NCBI GenBank assembly: GCA_016280485.1
Contig: JAEEGU010000051.1
Location: 124,001 to 188,000 of the forward strand
Length of the DNA stretch: 64,000 bases
Reading direction: 5' to 3'
Source of the DNA: Bacillota bacterium
GTDB taxonomy: Bacteria; Bacillota; Clostridia; Peptostreptococcales; Anaerovoracaceae
Positions 25,272 to 33,110 of the stretch are shown here, piece by piece. The first letter of the stretch is position 1. The number at the start of each line of letters is the position of its first letter. The notes under the pieces were generated by a model. It was not told where the DNA came from and ran no database searches. It saw only the letters and a list, made by a program, of their open reading frames with translations. The translations under genes were made by a program, and so were the position numbers.

Positions 25272-25307
25272 TTTTTTCGATTTTTAGTAAAAATTAAATC
25301 GAAAAAA
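25272..25307 (-). promoter_or_regulatory. Hairpin over the stop codon and before the NYN ribosome-binding site
   Basis: A perfect 12-bp stem (arms 25296-25307 and 25272-25283) with a 12-base loop. It contains the stop codon of the upstream gene, and the GGGGGAG box of the NYN gene follows immediately. Ribosomes finishing the first gene would open it, so it may couple translation of the pair. Confidence 0.55.
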
Positions 25308-26676
25308 TAATATTCGAAAATAATTTTCTGTAGTATTTTTTTTGCCAATCGTAACAGGCAATTAGGACGTTTCGCTTCGCTTCTCCAGTGATCGAGATTT
25401 CCCCAATATATTCCGTTTCATAAAGCCAGTAGTAGAGCTTACTGATTTTTACCAAATCCATTTCATATCCCAAAAAAACCGGGATTGCCTGATTGACCGC
25501 ATCATTCACTGCAAAGACCTTGAATGTGTCCGTGAAAGCGTAACGCTCGACCGTATCAGTTGGAAAATCCGTCAGAGACATTTTTTCAACTTCTTCATGA
25601 ACGACGATTCTAAATTTCGGAAACTGTGCTTCAATTTGGGTCTTCGCCAAGGTCGCATAGGTGTCTTCATCGGGTGACGCGAGGATTTCACAGATCTGGG
25701 CCGCTGCCTCCTGATTTTCAAATACTGCGTAAAGTCGCTTGTACGGCTTCGCAATATTCGCGTAGTTGCTTGACCCGGAATCGGAGAAGCTCCTTCTTGT
25801 CCGAACGTCGACTCCATGTGATGATCGGATGATGTTCAAGAACTCGGAATCTTTTGAAATCACCATCATGGCAGAAGAAATTTCCGCACTTCCGAATCCG
25901 GTGATTGCTGCTGCGTTACGGAGCATTAAAAGGGTCTCATTCTTGATTTTGGATATCCAGCGAGTGCCATTTGCGGACACCGTATGATAAACAGCAATGA
26001 CCTGGCTCTTCGTAAAAATCGCGCCGACCAAGTTATCTTTGTCAGCGTTCTTACCGGAGCTTAATTCATTCTTCAAGAAGAATTGAGGCGTTTCAAAAAT
26101 GGTCTCTATCGGTAGCGAGGAAAGCTTTTCTACCTGTGAAGAAAGCGCTTCGCAAATTTCCGTTATTTGGGCTTCGCCCCGACTGCGAGGGGTGGGTGTC
26201 TTGACCCTTTGATCTCCCGGGGCGGCGATTCCCGCCTGCCGGAAGAGAACGGTGACTCCCTGCTTGATTCTCTCGACATTGAAGATATCCGACCTTGACG
26301 ACGCCCTTCCCCAAGGAGAATTGTAGGAAACGCTTAACGGAAAATCAGCAACAAGCGGAAGCGAAATACCCATGCTTCTCAGACAGAACAGAAAGTGGTT
26401 GAAGCCCAAAGGCGTCATTTCGTAGACGATACAGCCAATTTCTTTATTCCATCTTGTCGCACATTCGTAATCAACGTATGTCCAAGTTCCCTTATTTCTT
26501 CCTTCACAAATCACCCGCTTTTTGATGTATTCACTCTTCGTCATTCGAAGAAGCGTACGCTTAATCGTATCACGATCTGAAGTGTTTTTTGCGTGTGAAA
26601 GGATTGCCGATTCCGAACAGACGCGATAAGGTAAAAGGGCGTAAAGCGATATGATTTCAGACTCTAATTTGTTCAA
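25294..26676 (-). CDS. Winged-helix protein, possibly replication-relaxation-like
   Basis: 460 residues; TTG start 7 bases after GGGGG. Residues about 1-80 form a winged helix-turn-helix (DRDTIKRTLLRMTKSEYIKKR, then TWTYVDYE), ending in an LTPLGF-like MTPLGFNHF motif common in replication-relaxation family proteins. The rest (about 190-460) is mixed alpha/beta and unassigned. Family membership is tentative. It precedes the NYN-like gene, with a hairpin over the junction, and both are likely translated together. Confidence 0.55.
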   Translation of the reverse strand: MNKLESEIISLYALLPYRVCSESAILSHAKNTSDRDTIKRTLLRMTKSEYIKKRVICEGRNKGTWTYVDYECATRWNKEIGCIVYEMTPLGFNHFLFCLRSMGISLPLVADFPLSVSYNSPWGRASSRSDIFNVERIKQGVTVLFRQAGIAAPGDQRVKTPTPRSRGEAQITEICEALSSQVEKLSSLPIETIFETPQFFLKNELSSGKNADKDNLVGAIFTKSQVIAVYHTVSANGTRWISKIKNETLLMLRNAAAITGFGSAEISSAMMVISKDSEFLNIIRSSHGVDVRTRRSFSDSGSSNYANIAKPYKRLYAVFENQEAAAQICEILASPDEDTYATLAKTQIEAQFPKFRIVVHEEVEKMSLTDFPTDTVERYAFTDTFKVFAVNDAVNQAIPVFLGYEMDLVKISKLYYWLYETEYIGEISITGEAKRNVLIACYDWQKKYYRKLFSNIIFSI

Positions 26677-26858
26677 ATTTTAACCCCCTTTTTCTGATGC
26701 AGAAATATTACGGACGAGGGCTGGATTTTTCTTCTGATTTTTTCCCGTTAAAAATCCGGAAAAGCGAAGTAAAAATCAAGGAAAATCAAGTGCCGATTTT
26801 TGAACGGATTTTACTGTTTTGGAAAACCGCGCATTTCGTATATAAAGTTTTTGTCAAC

Positions 26859-27530
26859 CTACGTTTGACTTTTTATCGCTTTTTCTGCGTCCAGAAAGAG
26901 CGTTTGGAGGCTCTGTTTGGACAACGCCGAAGACCCGTCCAGGACGGCCAAGTATAATCCAGAGCGCAGTTCTTGAAGGTCGGTTGAGAACATCACGTAG
27001 CCCAGAGAAAGGCCGTCGTCTTCGATTCCAAGAACACTTCCGATCGTGTCGATAATGGGCTTGATGTAAAAGTTGTCGTGGTCGGTTACGGGCCTCTTTT
27101 TTTGTACAAACAGGAAACCTGCGGTGTGCTCTCCCGGGGCGGGTCTCAACTCGCATCTGTGGACAGACATCAGCTCGCGGAGCTCGCAGCGGTATGCGTA
27201 AGCTCTCAGCGACGAAGGTGCAGCGTTGTTGTACGGCAGCGGCATGTGAAGCAGCAGAGGATCAGAATTCAGCAGCCGAACATTACCGCCAGTCGTGTGT
27301 TCTGATTTCGGCGCCGGATCCTCGCAGGGCAAATTTGCGGTAACATCCAGAAGTCGTTGGTATGCTGCACTTATGCGAAAATTTATCTGTGCGGCAATTC
27401 GTGCGTAATCAGCCGGATCAGGATAATCCTTGCAGAGCTTCTCGCCAAGCGGGGGCAGCAGAACTACGGTATCACGGAATTCTTTTGCCGCTAAAAGGAG
27501 CTCCGCCTTGTTTATGCTGCGCTCAGCCAT
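26859..27530 (-). CDS. RusA-like resolvase candidate
   Basis: 223 residues from ATG at 27530, which overlaps the upstream stop by 8 bases. The last 80 residues carry TDHDNFYIKPIIDTI and, after a short gap, GIEDDGLS, resembling the catalytic layout of RusA Holliday-junction resolvases (DxDN, K, D, then DD), with one extra residue before the lysine. The N-terminal 120 residues are not RusA-like. If right, it would resolve branched DNA during replication or transfer. Assignment by motif only. Confidence 0.5.
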   Translation of the reverse strand: MAERSINKAELLLAAKEFRDTVVLLPPLGEKLCKDYPDPADYARIAAQINFRISAAYQRLLDVTANLPCEDPAPKSEHTTGGNVRLLNSDPLLLHMPLPYNNAAPSSLRAYAYRCELRELMSVHRCELRPAPGEHTAGFLFVQKKRPVTDHDNFYIKPIIDTIGSVLGIEDDGLSLGYVMFSTDLQELRSGLYLAVLDGSSALSKQSLQTLFLDAEKAIKSQT

Positions 27531-28113
27531 ACTGGAAAAAATTTGCAGAACCGACATCGTCCAGGACTGCGTAAAGTTCGAACATCCGACTCTCACAGAT
27601 ATCTTCGATAACCTTGAGATTCGGTACAACAGCGATGTGTCCCACCGTGTCTTCCCGGGTAATGTTTCGGTTCGAACGCTGGACCATCAAAGAATCAATG
27701 ACGCTGTTCTTGGTAAGCTGATCGAACCAGGTAATATCGTAAGCACGGTTTGTTTCCAGAAACGGGTTCTTCGAAACGTCATCGCCGGTAATGAACATCA
27801 AGAGGGACGGGTATCTGCAAAAGCGGAATTCCAGGATAGAATCGGGATGCAGCGAGCAGAACGTATTGAGCACTTTTTTCATCGCTTCGGCGTATCCTTT
27901 GTCCAGGGGGCGATGATTGTAAGTTGTGATATAGTCGTTATTGTTCGGGTCGAATCTGCACTTGTGGTTGCGGATCAGATTGCCGATATGAAAGTCGATT
28001 GTATCCTTGGGGTTGCCCGTTTGCCCAAAGAAGCGCAGGACGTTGAAATATGATATTCTCCGCGCTGTGATAATCAGGTATTCAATGTTGTCGGCAAGCA
28101 TCTTATACTTCAC
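27523..28113 (-). CDS. Unknown protein with winged-helix-like N-terminus
   Basis: 196 residues; GTG start about 10 bases after AAGGAGAG. The first 65 residues (MLADNIEYLIITARRISYFNVLRFF, then a DYIT strand) look like a winged helix. The rest is mixed, with a conserved-looking FRFCRYPSLLMFITG segment and NPFLETNRAYDITWF. Similar small proteins occur on Firmicutes conjugative elements, but I cannot name the family with certainty. Coupled to the RusA-like gene by an 8-base overlap. Confidence 0.6.
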   Translation of the reverse strand: MKYKMLADNIEYLIITARRISYFNVLRFFGQTGNPKDTIDFHIGNLIRNHKCRFDPNNNDYITTYNHRPLDKGYAEAMKKVLNTFCSLHPDSILEFRFCRYPSLLMFITGDDVSKNPFLETNRAYDITWFDQLTKNSVIDSLMVQRSNRNITREDTVGHIAVVPNLKVIEDICESRMFELYAVLDDVGSANFFQYG

Positions 28114-28418
28114 AGATAAACACTCTCCTTCTGCAACTGAATCGTTGCGAAATTGTCAAAAACGTAAAAAGCAAGTCCAATAGATGCCGGCGAACGTCGG
28201 TTTTATAATTTTTTTAGGTGCGTTAGCCGCTTGCTTATGTACGTTATATAGGGACTTTATTACGGGATCGTTTGCTGATATGTGCGTTATTTCGAGAATA
28301 CCGCACCGTCTGATTTATTCCATTTTTTGCCAATGTGCGCTTCCGATAAGGTTGCGCACATTGGCGAAAATGGTTTTTCATTACTCGGTACGCTTGTCTT
28401 GTGGCTGCGTTCTGTACT
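28114..28418. other. Intergenic region downstream of virB4, oriT candidate
   Basis: About 300 bases without a supported gene. It holds a 12-bp inverted repeat (28329-28340 and 28354-28365, 13-base loop) and a small CCGGCG/CGTCGG hairpin followed by T-runs near 28186. Neither looks like a terminator for the leftward virB4 transcript. A nicking-site role for the inverted repeat is possible but unproven. Confidence 0.35.
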
Positions 28419-30887
28419 CTAATAGTTCGTTAGCTGGCGGAGCTCTTCCGCGGAAGTTGTAACGAGGTTGTGTTCTGTCCTTGATGCGTCAACGTGCATC
28501 AAAACCCGGGAAGAACCTGCGCAGAGCAGGGCGTCGCCGGTGTGGAATTTTACGATCTGGTCGGCCTCCGTGTTGGTAAGGCCGAAAACAGATTGCAGCG
28601 AACCGATATCTGCCGCTTTGTTTTTCAGCAGGAAGTTAATAGCACTGTTGCCGATAACGTCAGCAGCATCCGCTTCTGTCGAGAAGAATCCGGCAAGGTT
28701 CTGTGTCGCTCCAACGACGCCGCCGCCGTAGCCTCTGATTAAACGCCAAATTCTCTTAATGAAGTTTCGACACAGCACCGGCGCGTCAGAGCCGAGGAGT
28801 TTCCAAACCTCGTCGATGAAAATGATTTTGTTTGCGGTGGGATCCTCCAGGACCTTCGACCAAATGTAGTCAAGGGCGATGAACATGCCAAGCGGTACAA
28901 GATCATCTGGAAGCTGCGATACGTCAATCGCAACATATTTATTTTCCAGATCTACGTTGGTCTGCTGGTTGAAGGAGTGCAGAGATCCGGTCGGATCGAC
29001 AAAGCGATTGAGCGCACCCGCCAGGCGTTCGGCCTGTCTCCCCTGCTGTCTTAACGCGGTCTGAACATCGCCGAGCACCGGCATACGCTTGTACTGCCCC
29101 GGACGGTTCGGATCCTCCAGTGAACGGTTGTTGGCTGTTATGCCGTATCGCTCATAGGCTGCCACAAGCGCCTTATCCAGACATTGTTGCTCTACGACGG
29201 AAATATCCGGAACCAGGAGTCGGAAAAAGATGTGGAGCTGCTGGATCTTTGCTACGAGAATAGAATCGTTTGATTCTGCATCTCCATAAAGCGTTTTCGC
29301 ATTAGTCGTATCCTGTTTCCGGATTCCGAGGACATTGATGTTTTGAGGAGAACCGCCGCCCAAACGTATATACTGGCCTCCGATTGCTCTGCACGGGCGG
29401 ATGAACTCATGTCCTTTTTCCGGCGCAATCACAAACGTCTGGATCTGCCTTGTGCGGAAACGCAGCGCCATGTTTTGCAGCAAATAGGATTTGCCGGCTC
29501 CAGACATACCAAGGATAGTCATATTCCCGTTCTGATACTTATGAGCATTGAACGGGTCCAGGAATATCAGGCTCTCATTTTTGGCGTTACGGCCCAGGAA
29601 TATCCCTCGTTCGTCGTTGATATCAGGGGACGAAAACGGATACATGGTTGCAACGGAGCTGGTAAGAGCGTTCCTTCGCATTGCCTTGAAAAGCGTGGGT
29701 TCAATACTGCAAAGAGGCAAGCTGGCTCTGAAAGCATCCAACTGGCGGAATCGGAACGGAAGCAGGTCGATGTCCATTGACTTACAGTAGGAGCGCATCT
29801 GCCGCACCTTCCACTCCAATTCCTCCTTACTGTTCGCGGCGATCGTGACCATGATGCCAAAGTAGAAGAAATCCTCCCCGGCTGCCAGACCTGATTTAAT
29901 CAGCTCACCGGCCCGGACCATGTTGGCCATCATGTAGTAGTTTGGATTGGATGCCTGGGCGTTGTCCAGATTCGATCTGTTATTGTTATGGATATACCGA
30001 AGCCTGCGCTGAACCTTGTCCGGGGTCTCCTTCTGGAGAAAAATATCTACGTCAATTTCCGAACCTGCGTCGATCAAGAACGTCAGCCAGCCGCCAATTA
30101 CACGGGAAGGGAGCGAACGGCCGGGAATGTAGCAGAAGGAGTAGAACTTCCCGTCCACCAGCATTTCGGTTGAGGAAAACTTCGTGTTAATCTTCTCCGG
30201 AGAAATGATATTAGTTACCGGAAGGATTGCGTCCTCTTCCATCCCATAGGCCTGGAGAAACTCCATGAAAGCGGCCTGTCTGCGGTCTTCATATGTCATG
30301 ATCTCGCTTTTCCCGCGTGAGTAGATTTCGTACAGGTACGAGAGCTGCTGTTCGCCAGCGTCTACGTCGGGAGGGTTAATCAACGTATTTCCGCAGTTGC
30401 TTAAAGCGGAGGTAATTGCCCGTTCTTTTGCAAGCATGTGCTGGACAATATCACTGTACGTTGGCTTTTTATTCCCGAAGGCCGTACGATCCATCTCAAA
30501 AATAACAAAAAATTGTCTTGAAACACCTCTTTCCCGTCCGACCTGCTCAACCAGGCTGATTTGCTCCTGCTGCAGGATTTTACAGTTTGCGTTTCTTTCC
30601 TGACGCATATCTGCCTGAAGCTGCTGTACATACCCTTCCGTATCCGCAGGTCGAGTGACTACCTTGATCTGCGCTTTAGGCGGAAGGATACGGATAAAGC
30701 CTGCAAAGTCAGCAATCACGCCGTTCTGGTCTGTCGCGGATCTTAATAGAAAATTGATCGGAGTAAATTGAAGGATTTTAACATACCGATGATCTTTTGT
30801 AATAATAATGCCGTCAGCAGTTACCTCTTCTACCTGACAGAAATCCTGGGTGGAAGTGATCTGGATTTTCTTTTCCGCGTTAGCCAC
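28419..30887 (-). CDS. virB4: VirB4/TraE-type conjugation ATPase
   Basis: 822 residues from GTG at 30887, whose GTGGCTAA overlaps the prgI-like stop by 8 bases. This is the energising ATPase of type IV secretion. Walker A GMSGAGKS lies at about 460-467, and Walker B KIIFIDEVWKLLG near 690. The N-terminal VirB4 domain has the usual RDMERFxx-type pattern replaced by QQEQISLVEQVGRERGVSRQFFVIFE. The C-terminal GATQNLAGFF motif is present. All motifs intact. It follows the prgI-like gene and is the last gene of the leftward unit from 33.0 kb. Confidence 0.92.
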   Translation of the reverse strand: MANAEKKIQITSTQDFCQVEEVTADGIIITKDHRYVKILQFTPINFLLRSATDQNGVIADFAGFIRILPPKAQIKVVTRPADTEGYVQQLQADMRQERNANCKILQQEQISLVEQVGRERGVSRQFFVIFEMDRTAFGNKKPTYSDIVQHMLAKERAITSALSNCGNTLINPPDVDAGEQQLSYLYEIYSRGKSEIMTYEDRRQAAFMEFLQAYGMEEDAILPVTNIISPEKINTKFSSTEMLVDGKFYSFCYIPGRSLPSRVIGGWLTFLIDAGSEIDVDIFLQKETPDKVQRRLRYIHNNNRSNLDNAQASNPNYYMMANMVRAGELIKSGLAAGEDFFYFGIMVTIAANSKEELEWKVRQMRSYCKSMDIDLLPFRFRQLDAFRASLPLCSIEPTLFKAMRRNALTSSVATMYPFSSPDINDERGIFLGRNAKNESLIFLDPFNAHKYQNGNMTILGMSGAGKSYLLQNMALRFRTRQIQTFVIAPEKGHEFIRPCRAIGGQYIRLGGGSPQNINVLGIRKQDTTNAKTLYGDAESNDSILVAKIQQLHIFFRLLVPDISVVEQQCLDKALVAAYERYGITANNRSLEDPNRPGQYKRMPVLGDVQTALRQQGRQAERLAGALNRFVDPTGSLHSFNQQTNVDLENKYVAIDVSQLPDDLVPLGMFIALDYIWSKVLEDPTANKIIFIDEVWKLLGSDAPVLCRNFIKRIWRLIRGYGGGVVGATQNLAGFFSTEADAADVIGNSAINFLLKNKAADIGSLQSVFGLTNTEADQIVKFHTGDALLCAGSSRVLMHVDASRTEHNLVTTSAEELRQLTNY

Positions 30888-31524
30888 CAAAGTCACCCCC
30901 GAAAATATCATTGTCGCCAACCAGGAGCACGTCGTTGACTTCATCGTCGTCTACGTCGGTCAGCGTGATTTCATTACTGAACTTTTCCTGGCGAGGCTTC
31001 TCGGGCCTCAGACGGGCGGCCGCGGCGTTAATTGCTTCGATAGATCTGTCAGGCCGGAAAATGAATTCGTCTTCCGTCTTGTCAGACTCAGCCAGGGCCG
31101 CTTCCTGCCGTGCGCTAAGCCACTGGCTGTACGCAGCCTGGAGCTTTTCACCGGGCATTTCCCGATGCATCAGGGCGTCAAGAGCGCTCATTTTTTGCGC
31201 ATCCGCATTGTGATTGTATAGCATCACAGATTTCTTCTTGTGATACTTGTAGGCAGCGAGGAGATACTGCGATGCGGGTTCGTCATTGATCCCGGAAAGA
31301 AATACGATCGTTACGGGGCCAAGGAGTGTGATCATAACCGTTATACGTGTCATTAGAGAGGAAAAATGGAACATACTGAGGATCAGAAACAGGAAAAAGT
31401 CTACGATTGCAGCCTCGATTACATTTCGTGTCTTCAGCATTCCGTTGAGAATGTGACCACCTTCAATGAAATTGGCCGGAATTTCCTGTTCGTCCGGGCC
31501 TCTTCTATCTTCTGTTTCGTGCAT
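30880..31524 (-). CDS. PrgI/VirB3-like conjugation membrane protein
   Basis: 214 residues from ATG with AGGAG upstream; a GTG four codons earlier is also possible. The opening EIPANFIEGGHILNGMLKTRN matches the start of PrgI family proteins, and two membrane helices follow (about 38-58 and 62-82). The cytoplasmic tail of about 130 residues is charged. PrgI-like proteins take the VirB3 place beside VirB4. Coupling to virB4 by overlap supports the call. Confidence 0.75.
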   Translation of the reverse strand: MHETEDRRGPDEQEIPANFIEGGHILNGMLKTRNVIEAAIVDFFLFLILSMFHFSSLMTRITVMITLLGPVTIVFLSGINDEPASQYLLAAYKYHKKKSVMLYNHNADAQKMSALDALMHREMPGEKLQAAYSQWLSARQEAALAESDKTEDEFIFRPDRSIEAINAAAARLRPEKPRQEKFSNEITLTDVDDDEVNDVLLVGDNDIFGGDFGG

Positions 31525-31553
31525 ATCTCCTTGCACCTCCTCTTTCTTGAAAG

Positions 31554-31584
31554 CACGGCCCTCCCCTTTTCGGAAAGGGCCGTG
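31554..31584. terminator. Stem-loop between the S1-domain gene and the prgI-like gene
   Basis: A 9-bp stem (CACGGCCCT with AGGGCCGTG) lies in the 80-base gap. The T-run is on the rightward side (TTTTG), so leftward transcription may pass. It may tune expression of prgI and virB4 against the S1 gene. Confidence 0.45.
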
Positions 31585-31603
31585 TTTTGTTGCTCAATGT
31601 TTT

Positions 31604-32929
31604 TTACATGCCAAGATCAGGCTCGTCTACGGTCTGAATCGCCGCCCAGATAATTCCTTTGTCGAGGTCGATCTTGCGAATCCTGGCAAGCCCGGTGGAA
31701 CCGGGGACAATCTGCTGGGAGAGATTATTGACCGAAGCAAAACGCTCGGAAACCCGGGCAGATACGCCGAAGGCTGTCAGAGAGATGTGATAGGTAAACG
31801 TGGCGCCTTTATTGATCGGCGCAACGCTGATTACCTTGTAGGGCGTTACGATGCCAAAGGGAATATTCGCAAGAATGGCGTTGCGCTTTTCTCTTTCGAC
31901 GGGCTCCGCGCTGTATTCGACGTTGGTGATGCGGCCTGTGCTGTCCCGATCAACCTTCGTAATTTCAACTTCGATGTCGCTGCCGACCTTGTAGAAGTTG
32001 CGAACATTGTCAATCGCCACATCGGAGGAAAGATCGCTCCGGAACAGTCTCCTGTCAATTCCTCCAGCGCATACGAGGACGGCAGTACCGTTCGCGCTCA
32101 CGGACACAATCTTGCCGGTCATACGATCGCCAACGTCGAGTCTGCGCCTTGCATGAGATCCGAAGGATCTCTCCTGCTGAATGCGCATAGCCTCCACGCG
32201 AGACGCCCGTGCGACATATCGGAACTGGCCGTGATCGTCCTTGTTTGAAACACAGCCGACGGACTGGAAGACAACGTAGATATTGCCGCCTTTGGAATTC
32301 TGACAAATGCAGCGGTTCAGCATTTGCCGCTTAGCGACGAGGAGCTTGCTCGGATCGTCAACGACGGGCTTTCTGTTGGGGAAAAAGTCCTCGAAAGGAA
32401 TCTGGACAACAATTTTTCCGTCGTAGAGACACAGGGCGTAGACTGTGTTCTCCTTGGGAGCTTCCTGGACGCCGATTACAGCAATGGGACCATGCACCAT
32501 CTTGGTACGAATGAGGCCCTGGATACCGAGCACAGAGGAAGCAATGTCGCTCACATTGGATCCACTGGTTTTCGGACGTTCCGCCGCAGCTTCTCTTCTG
32601 CTCACAGCAGTCAGGGCGGCGTCACGGCCGACGGGAGATCCCTTGCCCCGATTTGAGTCAGTGCCGCGCCTGGCGGTTACGAACTCCATAGCCTTTTCCA
32701 TGGCAGTGCCCATATCAGCCTTGCCGATAGTGTGCGGCTCGTCCAGAGGCTCTTCGTCTTCATCCTCGTCTTCCAAATCGAAGGCATCATCGCCTCCTAT
32801 CAGAGGCAGCCCGTCAATGCCCTGGACCGGGATATAATCGTCATCGCCTTCAGGTTCCGGGATGTCTGTATTCTTGACGGCTTCCGGGCCTTCATCAAGA
32901 ATATCTGGATTTCTTTCTTCGATAGACAT
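31604..32929 (-). CDS. S1-like RNA-binding protein of the transfer region
   Basis: 441 residues, ATG behind AAAGGAG. The first 75 residues are strongly acidic (LEDEDEDEEPLDEP). Two beta-barrel stretches of S1 type are visible: about 270-350 (VGDRMTGKIVSVSANGTAVL, then KVGSDIEVEITKVDRD) and about 360-440 (IVPGSTGLARIRKIDLDKG). S1 domains bind RNA and occur in ribosomal and RNase proteins; homologues sit in many Firmicutes conjugative elements with unknown role. It is the first gene after the promoter at 33,009-33,037, ahead of prgI and virB4. Confidence 0.7.
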   Translation of the reverse strand: MSIEERNPDILDEGPEAVKNTDIPEPEGDDDYIPVQGIDGLPLIGGDDAFDLEDEDEDEEPLDEPHTIGKADMGTAMEKAMEFVTARRGTDSNRGKGSPVGRDAALTAVSRREAAAERPKTSGSNVSDIASSVLGIQGLIRTKMVHGPIAVIGVQEAPKENTVYALCLYDGKIVVQIPFEDFFPNRKPVVDDPSKLLVAKRQMLNRCICQNSKGGNIYVVFQSVGCVSNKDDHGQFRYVARASRVEAMRIQQERSFGSHARRRLDVGDRMTGKIVSVSANGTAVLVCAGGIDRRLFRSDLSSDVAIDNVRNFYKVGSDIEVEITKVDRDSTGRITNVEYSAEPVEREKRNAILANIPFGIVTPYKVISVAPINKGATFTYHISLTAFGVSARVSERFASVNNLSQQIVPGSTGLARIRKIDLDKGIIWAAIQTVDEPDLGM

Positions 32930-33008
32930 GTAATTGCTCCTTTCGATAATAGTTCAGCCTGGTAAAGCATCAGACTACACAGTATTAGCCTATTTATATG
33001 CCGAATTT

Positions 33009-33037
33009 ATTATATAATTAAATTATCAATGTGTCAA
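33009..33037 (-). promoter_or_regulatory. Promoter of the S1/prgI/virB4 operon (element family)
   Basis: Leftward TTGACA (33037-33032), 17-base spacer, TATAAT (33014-33009), about 75 bases before the first gene. Confidence 0.85.
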
Positions 33038-33064
33038 CCCTGAGCGATAAAAATATCAAGGCAA

Positions 33065-33100
33065 ATAAAAAAAGTTTCCGCTTGAAACGGAAACTTTTTT
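33065..33100 (-). terminator. Terminator of the long transfer operon
   Basis: A 13-bp stem (AAAAAAGTTTCCG with its complement) and a 7-base loop with T-run, directly after the virD4 stop. Confidence 0.9.
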
Positions 33101-33110
33101 CTGGCTGCTG

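Noticed and set aside
26820..26870. TTGACA near 26861 as a tenth element promoter
   Set aside because: No acceptable -10 box at 16-18 bases.
28241..28381. 46-codon basic frame downstream of virB4
   Set aside because: No ribosome-binding site, and it is read through the inverted repeat.
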